NCBI RefSeq assembly: GCF_042453785.1
Contig: NC_091663.1
Span: forward strand, 37,097,001 to 37,161,000
From: Malus domestica
Lineage: Eukaryota > Streptophyta > Magnoliopsida > Rosales > Rosaceae
Length of the DNA stretch: 64,000 nt
Reading direction: 5' to 3'
The notes under the pieces are model-generated. The model did no database searches. It was not told the origin of the DNA and worked only from the letters and a program-made list of their open reading frames with translations. Of the stretch, positions 12,515 to 24,755 are shown in pieces; within the stretch, counting starts at the first letter, position 1, and each line of letters starts with the position of its first letter. Position numbers and translations under genes: made by a program.

Positions 12515-12915
12515 TTTGAAAAAGGAAGAAGGAAGAAAAAGGAAGAAGGAAGAAGGAGAAGAAGGGGAAAAGGAAGAAGGAAGAAAAAGGAAGAAGGAGA
12601 AGAAGGGGAAGGAAGAAGGAGGAAGGAAGAAGGAGAAGGAGGAAGAAAAATAAAAAATAAAAAAAAGAAGTTGCAGTCGGAGGAAGAAGAAGAAGAAGAA
12701 AGAGGAAGAAGGAGGAAGAAGAAGAAAGAAAAAAAAAGAAAAAAAAATCCCCAATTCGGAGGAAGAAGAAGAAGAAGGAGAAGGAGAAGGAAGAAGAAAG
12801 AAGAAGGGGAAGAAGGGGAAGGAAGGAGGAACACGGAGGAAAAAAAAACGTTGCAAAAGAAGGAAGAAGAGGAAGAAGAAGAAAGAAGAAAAGAAAAGAA
12901 AAAAAAACGTGAATG
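12515..12915. repeat. 400-bp polypurine tract (GAA/GGA-rich) upstream of PARP2-B
   Basis: The plus strand is almost only A and G for about 400 bases, with few C or T interruptions. It begins a dozen bases upstream of the PARP2-B ATG, exactly where homology to PARP2-A and C upstream DNA stops. Open frames across it (poly-Phe/Ser or poly-Lys/Glu) are low-complexity artefacts. Such tracts can form triplex DNA. Confidence 0.9.
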
Positions 12916-13117
12916 ACGTGGCGATCAATCATGGTGCCACGTCACAATTAACGGTAAATTTAACAGTTTGACTAACGGATGTATGAGACTGTCCCAAAAT
13001 TTACACTTTAGGTATGAATCTGAGACGAAAAAACTTGATGTATTAAATGTTGAAAACCACAAAACATGAGGGTAGTAAACAGTTTTTTACCCTTATTTTT
13101 ATGTTAATTAATCAAAC
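12916..13117. other. Noncoding repeat-like stretch between polypurine tract and LTR
   Basis: About 200 bp with no coding potential. It looks like the end of a dispersed repeat together with the polypurine tract, but I found no matching second end. Confidence 0.35.
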
Positions 13118-14485
13118 TGTTGCAGTCCTATTAGATTAGGAATGTGATTGTGTAAATCATAGTATATCTTGGAATATGTCTTAGGGTGCTTTTGTTGCAT
13201 CGGACTGTCACGGACTGAACTAGCTGCAGGGACTAAACTGGATTGGCTTAGACTAGACTAAGCTGGACTAGTTTAGTGAAGCGTTTGGTGCAGTGTCAAG
13301 ACTAAGAAATAGATTAATAACAAATTCTAATATTATATTATTTAATTCATATTTATTAATATTTTACATTATTTAATAAATATTTAGTAATATTTTATTA
13401 TTAAATCTGCCTATTTTCTCATTCTAGAAGCCTCCTTCCATTCCCAATTCCATTCATCCCCTTTTTCTTCCTTTTTCTCCGCCCCTCTCCCTTTGTTTTC
13501 TTCCTAATTTTTCTTCGTCCCTCTCCCTTTTTTTCTTCGTCCCTCTTCCTCTTCATCTCCTTTTTTTCTTCATTTTGTTCTTTATTCATCTCCCTCTTTT
13601 GATGAAAGAAATTAACATCAAAATTAAACCCAGAAGCTATTCATCTCCCAATTTCATAATCGACTGCAAATCTTCACAATCAAACCACAAAGCAAGAAAG
13701 AGATTGAAAATTTAGGAGTTGGGAGCGGGTTGCATGTGCGATTGGCTCGAAAGTGGGAGATGGAGAAGGTCTGCAATCAAGGAGTTTCATGTTTTCTGGT
13801 TCGGTTTGCCTTTAATCAATCCCATCGTTGATTTAAGCTTATAACCACTGCAGATTTTTTTTATTTTTTTTATTTTTTTGTGTTTTATGGTTTCTGGGTT
13901 CTATTTTGCAGGTTGGATCTGAATTTGAAAAAAGGAACGACTACATTTTTTTTTTTTTGAATTTTGCGGGATATGGGTTTGAAAATGGTTGTGGAAGTGA
14001 GGAAGAAGATGGAGCAGGGTAAGGAGGGAGCGATGTGCGACAAGTAGGACGAGCGACGTTGGGTCTTGGACTACTAACTCTCTCGCGATTTTCTCTCTAT
14101 CAGAAGAGGGCTTACGAATCCGGCCGAAATTGGGGATCCTCATTAAGAACTCGTAGCGAGGTGGTTAATCCGAGCGAGTCCGACCTAAGCTCATTAAACC
14201 TAATCCTGGTGCAGACCAAACAAAGGACTACAGTCTAGTCTAGTCCAGTCCAATCCTTCCTAATCCGGTCAAACAAACGGGCCCTTATATTCCTATTAGG
14301 AGTAGATTACCTATTAAATATTGTAATCCTAAAGGGTAAGGAATTAACCTTCCCTACCACTATAAATAAAGGCATAATGAGGTGGAATAGAACACACCCA
14401 CAATTACACATCTCTCTTTCTCTCTATTGCCGCACATTCCCTCTCTCTGGCCTCCATAATTGTTTAGTAAATTATGCATACAACA
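13118..14485 (+). mobile_element. Copia-type LTR fossil, interrupted by a Harbinger-like element
   Basis: LTR-like segment beginning TGTTGCAGTCC and ending ATACAACA. It has a TATA motif (CTATAAATAAAG) near 14362 and a CT-rich leader. Removing the nested element 13184-14284 leaves an LTR of about 265 bp. The downstream strip to about 16847 looks like its decayed internal region. No second LTR is seen. Boundaries are approximate. Confidence 0.6.
13184..14284. mobile_element. Harbinger-like non-autonomous element (family 2), TTA target duplication
   Basis: The left end GGGTGCTTTTGTTGCATCGG pairs with the complement of the right end, GGGCCCGTTTGTTTGACCGG. TTA flanks both sides (13181-13183 and 14285-14287). 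Sub-terminal repeats of GGACTAGACTAG-like sequence occur at both ends. No transposase domain was seen in the 1.1 kb. A related element is suspected at about 54348-55124. Confidence 0.85.
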
Positions 14486-16847
14486 CGTTATCAAAACACT
14501 CTTGACGCTTCACTAAAGAGAGTTTATTCTTCAATCAGAGGAGTATTACGTTTTAATCATTCTTTTTATGATTACTTTATTACTTTATTAAATTGATCTA
14601 CATGCTATTGATCCAATTTATTTTTTCTTTGTTGAACATGATACAACGCATTGGAGATGCAATTCCGGCTTTCTGAGAAGAATCTTCTACAAATTCAAAG
14701 GCCTTTGTTTTCTGCCAATTAGGTACGCTTAAAATAAAATAAGATATTTGAAACGATCTTGAAGCATGAAAACATTCCTCATGATGCTTGAACCCCCTAT
14801 TTTTATATTTTCCTTCCGATATATATATTGTATATGTTTATATATTTGTCAATATATATATTTGTTTCATGCATTACACAAATTTTTTTGCTATGTGGAA
14901 TTTGTGTGTCAAAACATCGAAATAAATTAGAAGTAAGAAGGGTTTTCCAAACCTTAGATGTCGAAAAAGAAAAAAGAAAGAAAACTTAGGGATTTGTTTT
15001 TGCGGCTTTGAGCCACGCCAAGCCACATCACCAAGCCTGAAGCTTGGGTCTGCGACATGGTAGCCTTTTGGGTGTTGTGCTACAATTGGGTCCATGGGCT
15101 TCACGCCCCAGTTTGTTCTAAAAGCCTGTATCTCAGCCTGCTTCTTAAACGCCAGTAATAGCTGGGCTTACATTGCGTCAACCAAGAAGCCAGCGCATGC
15201 TGGGCCTCTTTTCACGCTAATGCCCAATACTAGCCAGCCTCGTACGGCTGGGCTATGTCACCTTTCCCTGGCCCGCTGACTTGCAGCCAATTTAGGCTGC
15301 TATGCAGCCGTGGAATGTAACCCAAGGCCTACAGCTTGCTGCAGGGCCGTGCCTCACACTACCAGCCCACCCATGTTAGGCTGTGTCCTTTCAAGTTTTT
15401 TTTTTTTTCGACGCAATGACATATTTTGGTATCCCATGCTTCTTAACCATACCCAAATATTTTTAGACGTTTTTGGTTAAAGCCACACTAGGTTATATTT
15501 TCTTAATTATTTGGCCCAAAGCCATCAAAAGTGAATATGATCCGAAGTCATTATTTTGCTTCTACGATCGACCATGTTTAGTCCCAATTTATTGAATTAA
15601 TTAAAAGTGACCCGCAATCCATTAATCTGATAATGAATCCAAAATTATTGACTTGAAGATCACTTTTGGACATTAACGATTCAATCATTTATTTTTATAC
15701 TTTGAACCATTAACTTACTTTCGTAGTCCTGAAGCACTCACACTTGAGTTCCCGAAGAACCTCAGATCCACTACACTTAGTTGTATATTGCATTATGTGT
15801 TCTTGCAGGAACCTCTCTCCTTTATGAACTAAACGTTCATAAACTAAATTGAACCTGTAGTTTCAAATTTAAAGCCTTTGAAACCCGAAGATTTCATAAA
15901 ACACTACACCCAGGAAAACCCGATGTTTTTCATGAAAACCATGTTCTGACTTTGATGCTTATGGATGATTCATTCCCATAGTCCAGATCACACTTTTGTT
16001 CCCTCCAATTTTGTGGATTGTCGAACCGTCACAAGTTTGATTTTCCTTGATTTGGATGTTTTTAATAAAAACCACTTTATGTGGGGTACAAGACGTGAAT
16101 CTTCACTTGACTATTAAAGAAGCTGAGAAATCATTGACGCCAACAAATGGCATGGAAAAGTTGAATAAGCCTCCGCCATGATCTTCATTTGAAGACTTAT
16201 GCCCAAAGCATTACAAATGGAAATACCTCCCGAACGAAGATTCCATGGCTCTTTGGTTCGCTTCTATGGACCGCTTAATCATGAAAAACATTGCCTGAAA
16301 CACACCGTGATTACGTCCATGCATGAGTACAATTCTGAAGTTTATAAATCCGATCGAATTTTGATTGGAGAATATTTTTCTCGTCCTTCCTTGTTTCTAA
16401 CTCGCCCCTGAAGCAGCAGTGTAGATAGCGGAAGTTTACCAAATTCTCTAATCTGATTACTACCACAAACGTGAGAAAATAGTATGGACTCAGTTCGACT
16501 GGAGTCTACCGAATAGCTCAACCTAGTTCGGTCAAAGCCTACCGAATGGTGATGCACTGCTTTGGTAGGGATACACCGAATGGCATATTCTTTCACAATC
16601 CAATTTCGAGTTTGTTTTTACATATGGTAAAATCAGGGCCTGCCAAGGTGTGGCATAATGCTAGAAGCATGATCCTTGGTACCTAAGACCTAAAACTTCA
16701 AGAATAAGGGAAAATATTCCCAAACCTTAACCCTGCATATCCTATTTTCGTCTTGATGGAATAGACCATTGGTTATGCACCTGTTCGTGCCCCTACCAAT
16801 GTTGTTAAGAAGTACCATTCTAGTTGTCAATATGTAAGACTAATTTT
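14486..16847 (+). mobile_element. Decayed internal region of a Copia-like retrotransposon fossil
   Basis: Follows the LTR at 13118-14485. It contains a leader with many GCTGGGC/AGCCCA motifs (about 15000-15370) and a heavily broken stretch around 16140-16420 that may be gag-derived. Many breaks; no open polyprotein. Its right boundary coincides with the point where the PARP2-C 3' flank becomes homologous to the PARP2-B flank (about 16848). Confidence 0.5.
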
Positions 16848-17279
16848 GTCTGGGTAGGTGCATCTTTATTGGGATTTCTTCATTTTCTTATCCATTTCTT
16901 TGCTTTAACACCGACTAGCTATTAATCTACTGATATTTCACTCAATTTTATTAGTATTACAAAACAAGGATTATGCTAATATTTGGGGCAGAAGTACTCT
17001 TAAGGTGGAATTCATGTTTAGAAAGAGTAAAAATATGAGATAAATAGTTGTTTCTTTCCATTGAAATTAGGCGTTCCCATTCTCTGTCAATCACAATACG
17101 ACATACGTGCACAAATTTTTCTATTTGTGTTTTCCATGAGTCATATATGCATGTGTCAAAGTGTGATTTGCAAGGAAAGAACGGAGGAGACAAGTCGAAA
17201 AACAAAGATAAATAAATAAAGGCAAAATGTACATGACTACAACACTGATCATATCTAGTTCCATATATCCAGATGCTAA

Positions 17280-19595
17280 TCATAACTTGAAATTGAAATT
17301 AACTTGAACAACGTAGCGCATCCTGATCTGTTCCACATTGTAAACTATGTACTCATTGTACAGTAATGAACCCTGCAAGGTGCACGTAAACAAAGATTAA
17401 TTTACAATCAAGCTGCCTGCCTGGTTCAACAGTTCCAAATCAAATTCACATCCAAAGTAATTCGAAAAAAAATGATGTATTTCTACCTTCGGGCGGCTTG
17501 TATTCTCTTTCGGCTTTCCTAGGGGAACCACGACACCATCATCTAGTAACTGAGCTTCTGAAAAATCTGGTTCAGTTCCCCCAACTCCTTTAGTGCTGCA
17601 GTATTATGTTACATGCCAAATTAAGTCAAGCAATACACGTCTTAGTTTCGAAAAAATGGAGATAATGCAACAAGTTTTCGTCAAAAGTTAATTCTCTCAC
17701 ACAATGCAGATAAACTTATTTGTCTAACAAAACACAAAGATTATACGGAAGGGAAGATAAACTTCCAATGCAAAATACCAAAAGCATAAATGACCAGAAG
17801 AATCTTCATTACTTAAAACAGTTTAGTTATTACTTATGAGCAATAGATGGGAGGGTCAAATAAAGAAAACAGAGACGCAAACCTTAGTTTTCCTACAGGT
17901 AACTTGTCAGCATCGTACTTAGCGGTTAAAAGCTCAGCCATGTCGCCCAACGCAACCTAAATAAACCATAGTTTATAAGTATTTAGAACATTTAGTGCGA
18001 AAAAAGTCACATACAGTGCGAAAAAGTCCCTAGGCATTCAGTTGGGCTTTCAAGGGTAGCAGATCTGCGGTAGGGGAAATTCAAATTTTTAATCCAGAAA
18101 TATTTTTCTCGTCTCTCGTATAAATCTTGATCTTAATGATATACAATGCATTGAAGGATATATTTGATAATCTGATGCCAAACCACTCTTAACACAAGGT
18201 ATTTTTGTTTTTAGTATAAATTTTATGTTTTTCTACTTGATGAAACTTGAAAGACTACCTCACATAGAAGCAGCACCCCAGATGTACAGCCATTAGATGC
18301 ATAGCAATAATTTGCACTTTTGGAGAACATGTCTGCGAAGTAAACTCCTTTCCCGAACATGTAACCAGTCACTGGGGCTTCAGGTGGAGCTATGCGCAAG
18401 CCTGGGTTGTCACAACACATGTTTAACTAAATTATTAAGCAGTAAAACATTCATATTGTATCTGCATGAGTGTGCACACAGTGACACACACATGCAAACA
18501 CAGCCACCCATGATTCGAAGCTAAACCATAAAGGATCACCTTGAGATAATATGCCAGCCCAATTTGTAAGACGAGAACCATGCCACAAAAGCATTCTATT
18601 TTTCGTACTAGAAAACTGCTCGCAAGAGTAAAACACAATTAGAAATTGCTTAAACTAAAAATGTAGGATATTCAAGACCAACAAGGAAATTTCAAGTACT
18701 TGTAAAATTATCCAAGATGGATGAAACATTTTATGAAAAGCCTCTCATAGATCAACCCAACCTTTCTGAAGCGTTCAACTTCACCCTCTTTAGATGTGCG
18801 GAATATTTGAACAATATCAACAGTGTAAGTTGAATGTGTTTTTGCATGAGTATTATGCAAATATTTTGTAATCTGAAAAAAGGTCGTACCCAGTGCACAA
18901 GGCTCCCGCTTTACGCAGGGTCTGGGAGAGGTGAATGTCGGCTAGCCTTACCCCCATTTATGGAGAGGCTGCTCCCAAGTCTCGAACCCGAGACCTACCG
19001 CTCATGGGCGAAGACACTTGCCATCGCACCAAGTGTAAGTTGAATTTGCTTAATTTTGTTTGTATTCGAATTTCCATTGCTTATAACTCATAGTTACCAT
19101 ATCAAATTCATGAGAATCAGCACCAACCGGTGTCAGCTCACAATGAAGGCGTTGATAACTGGAATACAAGGGATCTCCCTATAATGGTGGCAGAAACATA
19201 CATTAGTAGGAAGGATAGATACTAGGACATAAGGGCAAGTCCACAAGTGAACCATGAGGAACAAGACTAAAAGAGATTTACCTGCATTCCTGTGTCATCC
19301 TTCAACAATTTCGTTGCAACCTCAATTTCACCTAGTGCTTCAACCTTCAAGTATAGAAGAGTTAATAAACACACAAATAGCACTTGTAGGTGGCACGATA
19401 CTTATTCAAAGGAAAATAACCTTTGATTTAAGTTTGGAAGTTCTTAGCCGAACTATCCACACATATACATGAAACAAATTAAAGAAAGAATTACCATTTC
19501 TAGCTTGTGTTTCAACTTCTGAGGAGTATCAATCACAAAGTTATCTGCATTACTCATATTTCCAAACCAATTAGATGCCTTCTCTTACAATCACT

Positions 19596-19645
<50 letters not shown>

Positions 19646-22430
19646 TCACGCATTTTTTTAAACCCGAAGTCATGAGGAATGACAGTGTAGAACTCTCTGC
19701 AAGAGGATGATGCCCATCAAAAATTGGAATTCCAAAATTATTTAAGGCTAAAGGTACCAAAGGAAGAGAAGAAAAGAGGTATATATTAATCAAGCATTTT
19801 GTTAACAGTATATTTTAAAGAATTAACAAATGAAATCACTCTTTTGTTGGGGTTTTGAAAGAGAGAGGGGGGGGGGTAGGGAGGGAGAGAGAGAGAGAGA
19901 GAGAGAAACCTTACCCGCTTAATTGTTCGATTAATTTCCTGTTAGATGAGCCAATCACATCAGAAATCCTCTGCAGGATGTTATAGCCCTATATGTTTAA
20001 AAAAAAAAAAATATTATTGGTTCGTTGAATCTTCATGGAGAAACGGATTGAAAGAGAAGACACTATACACGAAACTTCAATGTTTTGTACCAAAATTCAT
20101 ACTGAATTGTTTCAAGTTAATTTAGAGAAAGTCCTGACAGAAGTTTTAGCAAATATCCTTTTCAGTTGTTCAGCTTAACCAGTAACTGAAATACAATTAT
20201 GGAAAATACACGCCCCCTTGCCATGGAAGCAGCCATTCCTACTTGCAAATCTCAGTTTGACATGCACACAAAACTTTTTCTTTTCTTGCATAGATGTCAA
20301 AATGTGATCTAAAGGAGCCAAGCAATTTCCTACAATTAACTTTCAACAACAAAATAACTAGCATGAACTGGAGGAGACTTCACTTCATAGGCCAAAAGCT
20401 TACCTTTAGAATTGTTGATTTGCTAAGTTTACCCAGAGGCAACTTATCAGCGTTGTATCCTACCAAAGAAGAAGAATGTGTCCAAATAAGGGAAAAAGTA
20501 CATCAGTCAACTAAACAGAATACACTGAAAGAAACGTTTGAGTCTCCAAATAAAATTATTATTCCAATTTAAGCAACTGAACAGCCTTAGATTATTATGA
20601 GCTGTAATTTGCAATATAATGTCTTTTTGACAGTGAATCAGACTAACCTATTTCCATCATATGCTGCTTCATCATGCCGATGTTGCAAATAAGAGATATA
20701 AACTTTGCAATGCAGGGCTCAAGTTGTGTTTCCAAAGGTTGACGTCCTAAAGCAGAGCCATTCTTTTCTTCAACCTGATAATCATTATCAAATAATAAGA
20801 AGGAGCAAGCAAGATAATTTTCCTTTTCATTAGGAAAGACATGTCCTCAGTAATTTGCAGAATCGCTTCAGGGAATCCAGAATTTAGAAATTTATACAAA
20901 CATAAACCAAGAGTTGTGGATACTGACAGCTGACTGCTCTTCCTTTTCATTGTAATCCATTTCTATCCACATATAGCAGGATGGGATAGGCTGGAACATT
21001 TTTCGATTGGACCAATCATTCCTGGTTTTGTCATAGAATTTCTGTTTAAACTCATTGATCGCGCTCTCACGGGATGCATGAGGAGCTAGCTTGTTCTGAC
21101 CCTTGACACCTACTCTCCCCCATCTATAGTAAATCATGAAACTTCCACCAACATCTGATTCTGCATGTTACAAAGAAATAAAATGCGGATGAGTACACAT
21201 GGTCTGAACTTGTGTAATGCGCCAATGCCATGAGGATCATAACTCAATGGAGCAGATGAAACTTTATATATGTGAAAAAAGCATAAATGATGTTTCTGTA
21301 ATTTGTTAACCATTATAATCAGTATTAGTTACAAACTGAAATCGTTCTCAACTTCTCGGTGAAATTTTATATAACTTGATAAGTTTGATTGCTAGAATCA
21401 CAAGTGTCACCCTAACTCCATCTGCATTGCTATGAATTCAAAATTACGACAATCCGAAGATCTAGTTGACTAATTATTTGTTGAAAGGAGGAAAGGGTTT
21501 ACCAAGAACTTGAATCAGATAGAACTTGTTATTGTTATGACCGACATTGGTCTGGTTTAACGTGGCATCGTATATATCATCCCCCTACACCAAAAACATC
21601 ATTAGATAATTCCTAATTAGAAACAAATGGAATTGACACCAATTACTAAGCAAGAAATGAAATTGACTTATCAATATAGACTTGCCAGTTGCAAAACATG
21701 ATAATGTGCCTTTATGTCATCCGGTAGCCACTGATCCAGTACCGCCGCACCCTTTTTGGTTGCGGTTATTATCTTCTCCTTGCCGCCATTTCCTTCCTCA
21801 TTAGCTAGCATCACCACAGAGCATAACAAAATAAACACCCAGTTGTAATTCGAAAAACAAAAAATCTTCACTCGGATATAAATTGAGACATCTATTACTA
21901 GTCATTTCCAACAAAATATTTCTTGGCAGCCAAACACAGAATGTGAAAGCTCATACCTTTACCTAGAGGAATGCCATCGGAATGTTCAGAAAGCCTCTCC
22001 AGCAATTCTTTTTTCGACCCAGTTGCCGAAACTCCACAAAGAGCGGCTTCTTCGCGCAATTGCTTCACGCTCATGCCCCTAAACTTTTCGGTGGCCTTCA
22101 TTTTCTCGGACACATTTGAATCCCCACCTCCCTCCTCTTCAATTAACTTCCTTTCCCTCTTTCTACTAACCAGTGAAGCTCCTGCTGCTGAACCATCACT
22201 TGCGCCTGTGGGTTGCTTCTTCTCCTCGCGAAGAGCAGAATCGAGCCTCCGAACCTGCAGAAAATCAAAATCAATATACCAGAGAATCTTGGAGAGAAAG
22301 AGAAAGAGAGAGAGAGAGAGAGTAGAGAGAGGGGGTGTTGTCCGACCAGGGTGGGCTTCGCTCCGGTGGTGGGGAGACCACGCTGAGCCAATTCGTTTCG
22401 GAGCTCTTCTACTTTGAGCTTGCTTGCCAT
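17280..22430 (-). CDS. PARP2: PARP2-C: complete poly(ADP-ribose) polymerase 2, 18 exons, 640 aa
   Basis: Exons on the minus strand: 22430-22347, 22254-21957, 21804-21686, 21584-21503, 21160-20928, 20774-20648, 20459-20404, 19988-19915, 19696-19650, 19544-19495, 19344-19282, 19178-19098, 18872-18762, 18618-18540, 18401-18259, 17956-17883, 17595-17487, 17372-17280. These sum to 1923 nt in one open frame; Arabidopsis PARP2 has 637 aa. Domains: SAP1 about 2-35, SAP2 about 89-122, WGR about 165-265 (RWGR at 207-210), regulatory about 285-400, catalytic about 415-640. The catalytic triad is visible as His488 (LLWHGS), Tyr522 (GKGVYF) and Glu617 (LLYNEY). The enzyme modifies proteins at DNA strand breaks in the nucleus. 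Intron 3 has a GC donor. Exon 2 may end at 21963 instead of 21957, both in frame. A SINE lies against the exon 13 acceptor. Confidence 0.94.
18875..19032 (-). mobile_element. Au-type SINE in PARP2-C intron 12
   Basis: Read on the minus strand it starts near CTTGGTGCGATGGCAAG, has a pol III box-B-like GGGTTCGAGAC, then AGCAGCCTCTCCATAAATGG, and ends GGTACGACC followed by a T-run, as plant Au SINEs do. PARP2-B lacks it and has about 36 bp of unrelated intron there. I see no clear target duplication. The terminal T-run lies directly before the CAG acceptor of exon 13. Family assignment is from memory. Confidence 0.8.
19597..19643. repeat. (GA)n microsatellite in PARP2-C intron 9
   Basis: GA dinucleotide run next to the exon 9 donor, orthologous to the run at 76-120. 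Confidence 0.95.
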
Positions 22431-24082
22431 TGGGGGAGAGATGGTTGAAACTGTGAAGCGGAGGAGGGATTTTGAAGCGGGAGTTACAGTGTGGAGGTCT
22501 TCTTACTCCCCAGCGTCCGCAGCAAGCTTCTTTTGGCGGGCTTTCTGCGGGCTTTTAGTTTTACTAGTTATTTGACTTGTGCGCGCAGTCCCAATGTTAT
22601 GGTCAGGCCCACCGGGTTTATGCCGAATTAATTCGGGTCTTATATAAACCGAGTCAAACAAACACCAAAACGCCATTGAAATCAACTTCCATCTCGCTTT
22701 CATAATCTCTCTTACATTTCCCGCGCTCTGTTCTTTGTCCGCTCCCTCGAAAATTCAGAGGAGCTTCAGACCATGAACACGAAAACATGAGATGCTAATG
22801 GCGGTGGAAGGTGGCGGTACGAGGACCTTAACGGATTCAGGATAAAGGGATGGACTTCAATCTCAACACGCCAATGCAGGTTTTCATGGACTGGAGAGGC
22901 TGATAGGTAAGAAAAAGGTCCCAGGAATCATGGCAGGAATCATGGTAGAGCAAACTGGTAGTGTGCTTGAAGGGTGTATGGAAGGCAAAAACTGCGTGCC
23001 AGCACTGCCATGGATAAATGGTGACGAGACCATTAACAAGATTTTCGACATGGGACTCGGACGGCTCCTTCTTGGGATTGTGATGCAAAGTCCAGGAATT
23101 TTAAGAGCTACTTTCACTCTTTGTTCATGGCTAAAAAACATTCCTTTTGCTACTTCATGGTTCCTTTGCCTCCCATAACCTAAACTAACTAGCAATGTCA
23201 TACAACCAAGAAATTATCGGTCTGACGATCATCGTGCTCAATAAAATAGATTTTACTGCTAAGTGCCTGTACATATGTTGTAAGTTTTTTCGCTTATTTT
23301 GTCATCGTTTCAAATGTTATAGGATGAAATTATCCGGAAGATCGATGTACTGAATCCACAAGTATGCCTACCCACAATTCCTTGCATGACAAGTTTGTCT
23401 ACCGATATAGTACGCCAACTCTTCCTTCTGGTTCAGCAATATGTTAACATTCAAATTTGTCACGGGGTTGTAGAAAATTGTGGGAGTGGATGGTTCTGGA
23501 CAAGCATCTTCATGTGCGGAAGTTGCGCCAATTCGAAGGACCCTCCTTGGAGGCAGCTCTCCACCCCGCGAAAGGAGGTGGTTCATGAGCATTTCTTTGC
23601 AAACTCCATCAATGCGTCCTTCCTGTAGCGATGTTTTAGATTTTTCGGGAATGTAATTAGACGTCTTGCAAAGTTGTACATGCTTACAAGGATATTAAAA
23701 ATTCTAGTATGTTCCGGTGTATACCTGGGGTTTTAGCCGTGATATCAAAAATATACACCAAAGCATATGCTAGATCGGAAAGTTTTGTATGTATAAGATC
23801 GTAAAAAATTAGTGTTGCAAAACCAAACCGAAATGTGTTTTCCACCAAAAGGAAAATATCAGATGCAATTTGTACTTACAAGTAGACAGAACATAATCCA
23901 TGGTGAATCTGGGGATGCTCATATGAGCACATGAAAACGAAAATTTGGCTCCGTAATTTTTTTCCCTTTTCTAATATATCCCGGCAATAATAATACATCG
24001 AAGCATTGTATCTCAACGGATTAACAACATTCTAGTTAAGGATCCATGGCTGCAGCTTACATGAATAGCGAAGACCTAAATC
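22431..24082. other. PARP2-U1A spacer, right unit; no recognisable gene
   Basis: Duplicate of 2900-5133 without the MITE. It includes the PARP2-C upstream region. It then has short plus-strand open stretches at 22930-23178 and about 23320-23628 that match no family I know. Some of these are broken in the left unit, which argues against a functional gene. Confidence 0.55.
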
Positions 24083-24724
24083 CTACTTTTTGGCATAGGT
24101 AATCAACATCGAACTCTGCGGTGTCAACTTAAAAGCTTGGAGTTCCTGCATTGCTACTGTTGATTGCATCTCGTCTCCATACTCCACAAAAGCAATACCA
24201 GGCTTCGCTTCGACCATTCTAACCTCCTTAAAACCAGCATACTGGCAGAAGAGCATTTGCAGCATCATGGGAGTTGTCTCCTGCGGAAGATTCTGAACAA
24301 ATAGTATGTTGTTTGGTGGAGCAGGAGCCTCAGGTAACTTCACACCACCAGGATACGGTATTTGGGAAAGCTGCATAAGTTTGTGAGAGAGAAGAGTGGT
24401 CAAGGATTGCACAAGAGCATATAATTGAGGAATAAGTTTCATCATTTTAAAATCAACCAAACGGGCTAAGCCGCAGATTATAAACTTATCCAAAGAGCAT
24501 GCTTGAGCCTAGACTCCCACTTAAATGCGTAATACAGTTTTCAAGCCGGATTTAGATAGCAAAGTGTAACTAGTAACAGTTAACTCCATGCTTCGATAAC
24601 CCAGCACAGTGCTTTCTACTAATTTCATGTCAAATACACCAGTTTCAATGAACCAATACAAACTTGAAATAGATAAACCATGAAGGGTACTACTTAAATG
24701 AAATTTTTTTCCAATCACCGAAAT

Positions 24725-24755
<31 letters not shown>

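Noticed and set aside
12359-12932. Several overlapping open frames over 140 codons rich in Phe/Ser or Lys/Glu
   Set aside because: They are translations of the polypurine/polypyrimidine tract and appear in several frames at once.
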